From the NCBI GenBank assembly GCA_015680685.1, contig MNCI01025442.1, forward strand, positions 175,302 to 227,623: a stretch of 52,322 nt of DNA, given 5' to 3'. The translations under genes were made by a program, and so were the position numbers. The DNA is from Gnetum montanum. Taxonomy: Eukaryota > Streptophyta > Gnetopsida > Gnetales > Gnetaceae. Positions 45,000-52,322 of this stretch are shown here, one piece after another. Below the pieces are notes generated by a model that saw nothing but the letters and a program-made list of their open reading frames with translations, was not told the origin of the DNA and made no database searches. Position 1 is the first letter of the stretch. Each line of letters opens with the position of its first letter.

Positions 45000-45480
45000 T
45001 ATTTGTATTGTCATTATTAATAACGTGGATCATTGCCAAGGATGAATTTCTAGGTGTCGAGAGAGCATTCGAAGTTGACATAGTCTAAAAAAATATTTGC
45101 AATATAACTATGTAAATAACATGATAAGATTTGCAATATGTAAAATACTTGTTTTAATATATTAAAAAATGCTTAAATAAATTTTTTATCATACTCTTGA
45201 ATCTCATAGAATCCATTGTCGTTCTCATTCGTGTCATTTTGCTTCTCGTAGTTGAAATCGTCTTCTCTCCTCTACACTCATCAAATCTGGAGTTCTAGTT
45301 TCTAGGATCTATGGTTGTCCTCTGCCTCGGCCACACCCACGTCCATGCCCACGCCCATGCCCACTACCATAACCTCCATGAATTGCATTATCTATTACAA
45401 CAGATGGTTGCTATAGTTGATCTTGAATAGAGTGTTCTACACCTTCCCTATTGGGATTAATAGTAGCAAGATCCATATTT
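45000..45480 (-). pseudogene. Gly/Arg-rich ORF fragment in the interrupted Helitron locus
   Basis: The minus strand from ATG 45476 reads through two TAG codons to TGA near 45234. It has a 'GHGRGHGRGCGRGRGQ' segment, then a basic 'SVEERRRFQLREAK'. Once element A is removed it lies directly upstream of H2, so it may be the N-terminal basic exon of RepHel, which in plant Helitrons is Arg-rich. Equally it could be an unrelated fragment. Confidence 0.35.
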
Positions 45481-45896
45481 CTGAAAATGCATAACTTTAA
45501 ATATTCTACGTCATCATCCTTAAATATGATGCTTAAATATAAAAGGGATGATGTCCAAAACTATGCAATCATATTATTATATTTTATTAACCAATGGTAA
45601 TATTAAAGGGAAAAGTCACTATAATCATTATAAGAATTTTAAAAATTATAATCATCAACCTTAATTTTAAGAATTATAAAAAGATTTTGATTTGAACATC
45701 TTTGTTTTCAAACAAATAGTGTGATTGGTAGTAGGGCATTTTGTCCATCAATGTGATCACCGTTGATGTTGCTAGTTTTCATGGTGTCTGTCACTGTGTA
45801 GTTGTTGCTGTTACTATTGCCAATTTCATGGTGCTACTTTTCACATCGTACTTGATTAGGATAATGGCTGCAATTGGAGGGGTTGCATCTCCATGA
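45481..45896. other. Anonymous AT-rich DNA
   Basis: No gene or known repeat recognised between the Gly/Arg-rich ORF and the solo LTR. Confidence 0.5.
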
Positions 45897-46536
45897 TGTA
45901 AGACAAAATTTGTGGATTACACAAGAAATTTACATGCATAGATAATTGAAAATGCACAATGTAGATGCAAACAGAACTGACCTCCAACCATTAATGCCTT
46001 GAATTAAACTAGGTGTTCGAATTCTTCTTTCATCGGCACTCTGCAATGATGGTGTATGCAACCTCTAAGTATCTGTAAAAGAGACCAAAACTGCAATCTT
46101 GCTATGATTTGTGATGACTTTGTTCTCTCATCAAGAACGAATTTATAGGCCACAGAATCGATTACCATGAGAAATTAGAAAAAATAAGAGACCCAATGCC
46201 AACGCACAAACGCGTTACCAAATATGGAAACCACCTTGATGCGTTAATGTACATGTAAATGCATTACCGGATATGGAGGCCATCTTGATGCGTTAACGTA
46301 AATGTACACATAAATGCACTGCCGAATATGGAGGCCATCTTAATGTGTTAACGTATGCGTAATTGCATTACCAAATATGGAGGCTACCTTGATGCGATAA
46401 CATACACATAAACACATTATCGGATATAGAGGCCACCTTGATGTGTTAACATACGCATAAACACGTTCCTGGATATTGAGGCCACCTTGATGCATTAATG
46501 TATGTGTAAACGTTGAAATGTGTAATGCATGTTACA
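45897..46536 (-). repeat. Solo LTR with U3 tandem repeats
   Basis: It runs TGTAAGAC...TGTTACA on the plus strand and is homologous over ~280 bases to the better-defined solo LTR at 48841-49323. The minus orientation is favoured: CCTATAAAT at 46147-46141 lies downstream of six 49-bp units in U3. No clear target duplication is seen (CATGA against ATAAC), so one edge may have decayed. Confidence 0.55.
46208..46507 (-). repeat. Six tandem units of 49 bp in the U3 of the solo LTR
   Basis: Units at 46208-46256, 46257-46311 (55 bp, with a 6-base internal duplication), 46312-46360, 46361-46409, 46410-46458 and 46459-46507. Each has ATGGAGGCCACCTTGATG followed by GTTAACGTA-type sequence. They resemble tandem enhancers ahead of the TATA box. 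Confidence 0.85.
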
Positions 46537-48679
46537 ATAACAAAAAAATCTATACATTGCAAGCTTATATAGCACAACAATGCAGATAATTTTGAAACCA
46601 AAATAGAAACTTTCTAGGACTTCATGAACTGCAATTATCAATTTAGTGGAAACAAAATCTAAATGTTTGAAATTGAATCAAAAGCTTCTGAAAGCGTATT
46701 GAATAAAAAATGGTAGTTGGGTAGCTACAATAAAATGAAAATTAGAAATTTTGGATAGCTTTCTCAAATTTCTGAAATTTCAGATGGTTTTTTGAATAGA
46801 AACGAAAACAAAATCAAAACTTTCCCTAATCGAAAATAGTGTTTCTTAAAGTCAAACAATGTTCATCTTCCCATCATATTCCACAATAGTGAGTTCTACT
46901 AGTAATGCAGTGCCCCAACGATGATGGGTAGCACCATCCCTAATGTAAAAAACCAAAGAAGATGCAACAGGCATGGGTGGTAGGCATTGCATGACAAGCA
47001 TTGCACAGTAGCATGGGTTGCAGGCATTAGCTGGTAGAAAAGTTAGGATGGGCAAAGGATTAAGTAAAAAAATTTCAATTTTGCTTTTGTTTTAGATTTA
47101 TTAAATTTTGAGATAGCAAAGAAAGCTCATTGTTTTGATTTTTTATTTATATATGGAAATGTTTCTATTTTGTTTGAAAACCAATGTTCTGATGTGGCGA
47201 TGTTGACAAACTTCACCCCCCTCCCACCCACCATCATGCCAAATGTGTTGGCCTCTTGACCAAAATGAAACCAAAAATATTTGCATCCCCACGAAATTTT
47301 AAAACATGGTAGCAAGGTCACAATTTTGGTAACTATGGTGCATTCCTTTCCAAGATAGCTATATTCACTTAGTAATGAGATCTCCTTTTAGTTTTAAGGT
47401 GGTCCTTTCTCAAACTATAATGCCTAGGTTCTACCTTAGGCACAACCACTCAAAAAGAAGGTAAGTTTTTCACCCATCTACTAAACCTTGCTTGCAATGA
47501 TTAGCATTAAACCTTCAAGTAACCTTAGATTTGAACTCATGGAATGAGATTACATAATGCACATGGATTATTTTTAGAGATGTGAGAAACCCAATATAAT
47601 TTGACTATCCGTACACTCCAAAACATATAGCTAGCAAAGCCTAACTCAATGATAAGTTAAGTCATCCTTATGTCATCTAAACAATTTCCTTTCTTTGCCA
47701 CGATGGCTATTTTCATCATAAATTACATAAAAATTATTTGGTTTGAGTATCATAGGTTTCTCTACTATTCCCTCTTAAATTCTTCAATATTAATCACTTT
47801 ATCAGCGTCGCCATCCATGGGTCTTTGCACCCTAAATCGCATAAAAATTATTTGGTCGAGTATGGACAGATTTCCCCTCTTGTTCCCTTTCAATATCAAT
47901 CACTTTATCAACGTCAGCTATTTACATTGAACAAAATTATGGAGTCGATTCGAAAATTGGCTCTTCTGACATGTTTTTTAAATCCAAAAGCTCGCCATAT
48001 GTCATAAATTTGTTGATGCCAAGGTATCTTAACAACTTGCAAAAGTTTTTTTTTTTTTTCTCATATAAGCTTCAATGACTTATGCATTTACATAAACATA
48101 TTATGCAAAGGCAACAAAGACAATAACTGTAATACCATTGAGCAAATTCCAATATCCCTAGTCCCGTTTGCATGAAGGCATATTATGTTAGCATTTAGAT
48201 GAATATTGGGCAAATTCCAATGTCTTAACACAGTGATCCGGAGCCTCGGGCCACACCAGTTAAAATATGGACATATAACTATTCCAAGATCTGGGTTTCT
48301 TGTATTTATTCCTTTGAAAGTCCGTTGTGATTGAATTATGAGATTTCAAATATTATGTGAGCTAGGCTATTGTGAATGATTCCAATCATCTGTGGCATCC
48401 TTTTCAACAAAAGTCAGTGAAAGCAGAATCAACACTAAAAGTTCACACATTTAACCTATGCTGACCCGTTTTTCTTTTTGGGTTTTTGTCAAGCTCATGA
48501 ATTATCCTTTCTTTATTTTCACTTAAGAAACTGAACATTTCAAAGTTTTGTAGTTCTTGATTCTCATCTAGACATTGGAAGAAATCAGGAGGTTATACTT
48601 AAAAATGCATCCATTTATTATGGCTCAGGTTTTACAAATTAGGTTACCAGGAAACTGATTTTCTTTGACTTTGTAAGCA
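46537..48679. other. Anonymous DNA with one local tandem duplication
   Basis: About 2.1 kb with no supported gene. 47693-47812 and 47825-47925 are diverged tandem copies sharing CATAAAAATTATTTGGT and AATCACTTTATCA.CGTC. A small GC-rich patch, GATCCGGAGCCTCGGGCC, lies near 48236. The short open frames here show no domain. Confidence 0.5.
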
Positions 48680-49590
48680 TGTTAGTTATTAATCTTGCTT
48701 ATGTTACAAGAATCAGTTTAAGTTATGGTCGAGTTTGTTAGTAATTCTAACCTCCAGGTTCAGTTAGAAAAGAATGGAAGTTAATTTTGTTTCTGTTACA
48801 AGAATCAGTTTAAGTTATGGTCAAGTCTGTTAGTAATTCTTGTAAGAAATCTAACATGCATCGAGAACCGGATTGCACAAGCGGAAGCATGTAAAAAAAA
48901 ACAGATCTCTTCATCTACAAATGTGCATGAAACAAAAATGCACAAAGCAATTTGAAAAACAGATCAAACTGACCTCCAGCCATTGATGCCATTGATGAAT
49001 GTTCTGGATCTTCTTTCACACGGGCGCTCTGCGGTGATGGTGTATGCAGACTGTAAGCGACTGTGAAAGGGACCTGAACTGCTATACTGCAATTGATTCC
49101 CGGTGCCGTGTTCTCCCATCAAGAAAACATAAGGCACCGGAACCGGTTACCATTTATTAGAAAAATATGAGACCATTACCGATAACAATGAATAAAAATT
49201 TCCAAAGCTATCACATTGTTACATTAGAAAGTTGAATCGTTTTTTAGGACTTTCCATGTTTACGTAGGAGGCATGTTTCCGCAATTGTCACAATGTAGGA
49301 GGCATGTTTCCACAATTGTTACAATTCTAACCTCTAAGTTTAGTTAGAAAAGAATGGGAGTTAATCCTATTTCTGTTACAAGAATCAATTTAAGTTTAAT
49401 GGGTTATCATTATGTAATTCTAACCTCTAACTTCAGTTAAAAAAAGAATGGGAGTTTGGCGGACTTAGCCTATTATAAATAGGCCATTTGATAGTAGCTT
49501 TGATGTACCACATCGAAATAAAATATTTCTATTTCTCCTCATATCTGCTTTGTTCTTGCACCTGTTATTTTGTTCCATGTTAATTCTTAT
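48680..49590 (+). repeat. 5' LTR of the Copia element, interrupted by a solo LTR
   Basis: The start is placed at TGTTAG (48680) and the end just before the PBS. Internally there are three to four diverged ~95-110 bp units sharing 'AATTCTAACCTC', 'GTTAGAAAAGAATGG.AGTT' and 'CTGTTACAAGAATCA'. TATAAATA is at 49474-49481. The solo LTR 48841-49323 splits the third unit. The exact outer edge is uncertain. Confidence 0.6.
48841..49323 (-). repeat. Solo LTR inserted in the Copia LTR
   Basis: TGTAAGAAAT...ATTGTTACA, with TG/CA ends and five-base inverted termini (TGTAA/TTACA). It is flanked by the direct repeat ATTCT at 48836-48840 and 49324-49328. No internal coding region is present, so it is a solo LTR left by LTR-LTR recombination. 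It is related to the LTR at 45897-46536; minus orientation is inferred from that copy. Confidence 0.75.
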
Positions 49591-49593
49591 TAG

Positions 49594-49605
49594 TGGTATT
49601 GAAGC
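49594..49605 (+). other. Primer-binding site of the Copia element
   Basis: TGGTATTGAAGC, two to three changes from TGGTATCAGAGC, the usual initiator-Met PBS of plant Copia elements. Confidence 0.65.
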
Positions 49606-49616
49606 TAGAAGTTCCA

Positions 49617-50508
49617 ATGAATAGCTCGACTCAAATTTAAGTTCCCATCTTGGATGGGCAAAATTACAATCGGTGGAGTGTCCAAATAAAGGTGCTTTTT
49701 TATTTCCATGAGCTGTTGGATGTTGTGGAAAATAGTGTTTCTCAACTTGCAGCAAATGCAATTGATGCATAGAAGAATGCCCACCATGAGAACAAAAAGA
49801 AAGATAAGAAGGCATTATATTTCATTCATCAAGGGGTGAATGATGAAGTTTTTGAGAAGATTGCAGGAGCAACCAGATCAAAGCAAGCCTAGGATACCTT
49901 GATGACATCGTACAAAGGTGCAGACAGAATTAAGAAAGTAAAACTCTAAACTTTAAGACGTCAATATGAACTCTTACAAATGGAGTCTTCCAAGACTATT
50001 GCTACTTATATTAGTCATGTTCTTGCTCTGAAAAATCAAATAAAAACATATGGAGAGTACAAAGAGCAAGCTAAAGTGGAGAAGATTTTATAGTCGCTCA
50101 CTTCCAAATTTGAGCATATCGTGGTGGTGATAGAAGAAGTACATGATCTCTGTTCAATGACTTTTGAGGAATTATTTGGCATCCTGCAAGCCCATGAGCA
50201 ATGAATGAACGAGAAGAAAGTTGAGAAGCCAATTGAGCAAGCCTTTCAAGGTCAAGTCTCCATCAAAGGTGATCAATGTGGTGAAACACTCCAAAAGCAT
50301 GGTGGTTCTCATGGTAGAGGATGAGGACATGGGAGCTACTACACCAGGAGTCGTGGTGGTCATAACAACAATCACGGAGTTGGAGGCAATGATCAAGAAA
50401 AAGCAGATTTTGGTCATCAACAAAATTCAAGAGGTCATGGCCATGGACATGGTAGAGGAAGGTATGACAAATCCAATGTTGTCTGTTACTCTTGTCATAG
50501 CTATGGCC
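49617..50508 (+). pseudogene. Copia gag
   Basis: ATG at 49617. 'ILDGQNYNRWSVQIK' near the start and 'TRSKQA' (Trp replaced by stop) to 'LRRQYELLQM' are typical of the UBN2/gag-polypeptide family. The tail is Gly/His/Arg-rich, then the start of a zinc knuckle 'CYSCHSYG'. The second half of the knuckle is missing and the frame runs directly into integrase (next entry). There are six or so TAG/TGA stops. It would form the particle. Confidence 0.82.
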
Positions 50509-51317
50509 CTTATTTCCTAACTTTTATTGATGATTTTACTCAGAAAATTTGGGCCTATCTTTTGCAAAGGAATTCTAAAGTTTTTTATTACTTTAAGAAG
50601 TTCAAGGTGCATGTTGAAAGGCGGAGTGGTTATCTTGTTAAAGTTCTGTGAACTAATAGTGGAGGTGAATACACTTCCAATGAATTTAATGAATATTGTG
50701 AAGAACAAGGAATAGAACATCAAGTCACTTTTCTCTACATTCCACAACACAACGGAGTAGCCGAAAGGAAGAATAGAACTATAATGGACATGGCGAGGAG
50801 TATGCTAAAGGTGAAAGGAATGTCCAATCCATTTTGGGGTGAAGTTATCTCATGTTATGTTTACTTGTTAAACAAGTCTCCAACAAGGAGTGTGCAAAAT
50901 ATCACCCCTGTAGAAGCATGGAGTGGTTTCAAGCCAAGCATGAAACATCTTAGAGTGTTTGGTGCTATTGCTTATGCTCATGCTCCAATAGAGACAAGAA
51001 CAAAGCTAGATGATCAAGCAGAGAAGACTATCTTCGTGGGCTACAAGCACGAGGGATACAAGCTATTCACTCTTGTAACAAAAAAAAGTGATTATCAGCC
51101 GAGATGTGACCTTTGCTGAAGAAAAGACTTGGAAATGGAATGTTGATTCACACAAAGACTCCCAAGAGCAAAAAATCTGTATCCTTGAAGAGAACATTGC
51201 AGGAAGGCCAAGGCGGCAACACCAACAATCAGTACGTCTGCAAGACTATGAGGTAACTCTTGATGATGAAGTTGATGATAATGGAGAATTGGTACACTCT
51301 GCCTTCTCGCAAATAGT
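50509..51317 (+). pseudogene. Copia integrase, N-terminally deleted
   Basis: It starts in frame with gag at 'YFLTFIDDFTQKIWAYL', so protease (no DSG box anywhere), the integrase zinc finger and the segment with the first catalytic Asp are missing. 'TNSGGEYTS' has Asn in place of the second Asp; 'PQHNGVAERKNRT' keeps Glu. The post-core 'FGAIAYAH' and 'FVGYKHEGYKL' blocks follow (50784-51119). An extra A in the A-run near 51080 shifts the frame. 'ISRDVTFAEE' continues in 51088-51327. Confidence 0.85.
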
Positions 51318-52322
51318 GAACCTATGACATTCCAAGAGGCAATTCAAGATCCTAAATGAGTGGATGCCATGAATGAGAAGATCAAGGCAATTGAAAGAAA
51401 CAATATGTGGGAACTCACTAACATCCCACGCGGTCATAAAGCAATTGATGTAAAGTGGGTTTTCAAGACAAAGGTGAAGTCAAATGGTGAGGTGGAGAGA
51501 CATAAAGCAAGATTGGTGGCAAAGGTATTTTAGCAAAGGCCTAGCTATGACTACCAAGAGGTTTTCTCTCCTGTTGCTCAAATTGAAACAATTAGACTTC
51601 TTATTGCATTAGCTACCCAGAAGAAGTGGAAAATCTATCAAATGGATGTGAAGTCAGCCTTTCTAAATGGCCCACTTGAAGAGGAGGTTTTTGTCAAGCA
51701 ACCACCTAGATTCATGAAGCAAAGGAAGTGAAGATAAAGTGTACAGATTGAAGAAAGCATTGTATGGTGTCAAACAAGTGCCACGAGCATGGAACAGGCA
51801 CATTGACTCTTTCTTCCATAAGGTTGGTTTTTAGAAGTGCCATCTAAATATTCTTTATATGTGAAGACTAATGATTCTGGTAATATATTATTGTCGTGTC
51901 TTTATGTTGATGATCTAATATTCATAGGCAATAATCTCAAAACAATTTAAGATTTCAAGAAGTCCATGATGCATGAGTTTGAAATGATAGATCTTGACAT
52001 CATTTCATATTTCCTTGACATTGAAGTAGTTCAGAGAGAAGATGGGATTTTTATCTATCAAAAGAGGTATGCTACTGAACTCTTGAAGAAGTTTCGTATG
52101 CAAGATTGTAATCCTGTGAGAACTCCCATGGAGGTTGGCACAAATTTGTCAAAGAATGGAGAAGGCGCACTTGTTGATTCAACTTATTTCAAGCAAATTG
52201 TTGAGATTTTGAGATACCTCACATGCACAAGGCCAAACATCTCTTATGGTGTTGGTTTGATTAACAGGTTTTTGGAATCTCCTCATCAACCTCATATGTA
52301 AGTGGCCAAAAGAATCCTGTAG
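51318..52322 (+). pseudogene. Copia reverse transcriptase (incomplete at the window end)
   Basis: A third frame starts near 51318 ('MTFQEAIQDPK', then a stop where Trp is usual). 'VKWVFKTKVKSNGEVERHKARLVAK', 'QMDVKSAFLNGPLEEEV', 'LKKALYGVKQVPRAWN', then 'LYVDDLIFIGNN' (the catalytic YVDD is intact, 51900-51930). The C-terminal block is 51966-52301 ('DIISYFLDIEV', 'QKRYATELLKKF', 'TPMEVGTNLS', 'RPNISYGVG'). Interrupted by stops and at least one frameshift near 51730. RNase H is not reached. Confidence 0.87.

Larger units (their letters stand above)
48680..52322 (+). mobile_element. Ty1/Copia retrotransposon, truncated by the window end
   Basis: LTR with core promoter, PBS resembling initiator-Met tRNA complement, UBN2-type gag, integrase ahead of RT (Copia order), and RT with YVDD-type box. 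Protease and the front of integrase are deleted. RNase H and the 3' LTR lie beyond the window. Confidence 0.85.

Noticed and set aside
45301-45420. A host glycine-rich RNA-binding protein gene
   Set aside because: Only ~80 codons with two internal stops, no RRM, and located at the interrupted Helitron.
46852-47055. 67-codon minus-strand Cys/Pro-containing frame as a small peptide gene
   Set aside because: No signal peptide pattern, no homologous copy in the window, and low-complexity CATTGCATG repeats explain the residues.
49465-49815. 116-codon minus-strand open frame
   Set aside because: Antisense to the Copia leader and gag start; no domain.

Overview
This is a stretch of repeat-rich plant nuclear DNA, probably from a seed plant. 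It is AT-rich and holds no intact gene that I can recognise. What can be named is transposon: decayed Ty3/Gypsy elements of Athila/Tat type, one Ty1/Copia element, two related Helitrons, solo LTRs, and a small family of fold-back repeats. The plant assignment rests on the PBS matching plant tRNA-Asp, the Athila-like polymerase and integrase, the intron-containing RepHel Helitron, and the Copia PBS related to initiator-Met tRNA. I cannot name the species.

Layout. 1-273 is part of a minus-strand LTR (F) that cuts into minus-strand Athila-like element D (274-10422; 5' LTR 9589-10422, PBS 9568-9588, gag, PR-RT-RH, INT, non-coding spacer, extra ORF). D abuts the 3' part of plus-strand relative C (10423-15416; spacer, private TATA promoter, possible leader intron, extra ORF, 3' LTR). 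15.4-16.4 kb has a tRNA-like SINE head, three direct ~180 bp repeats and a fold-back repeat. Deleted Helitron H1 (minus, 16.39-18.52 kb) follows, then a T-rich low-complexity array (18.5-19.5 kb), an anonymous stretch, a second fold-back repeat, and Helitron H2 (minus, 20.57-25.80 kb) with a readable Rep (HUH and paired Tyr) and Pif1-type helicase.

H2 or its flank is split by element A (25800-44994, target duplication TAGAT). Element B (35142-44458, target duplication ACGAA) sits inside the 3' LTR of A, so the order of insertion can be read directly. Beyond A come a possible Helitron-flank ORF, a solo LTR with six 49-bp enhancer-like units (45897-46536), an anonymous 2.1 kb, and a Copia element (about 48680 to the window end). 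Another solo LTR (48841-49323, duplication ATTCT) interrupts the Copia 5' LTR.

All coding regions are broken by stops and frameshifts, most of which look like C-to-T or G-to-A changes at CAG, CAA, CGA and TGG codons. This pattern fits long silencing by DNA methylation. The points most worth following are: the extra ORF of C and D, with its own promoter and possible 5'-UTR intron; the GATATC palindrome clusters in the A/B/F LTRs; and the fold-back repeats next to both Helitron 3' ends.
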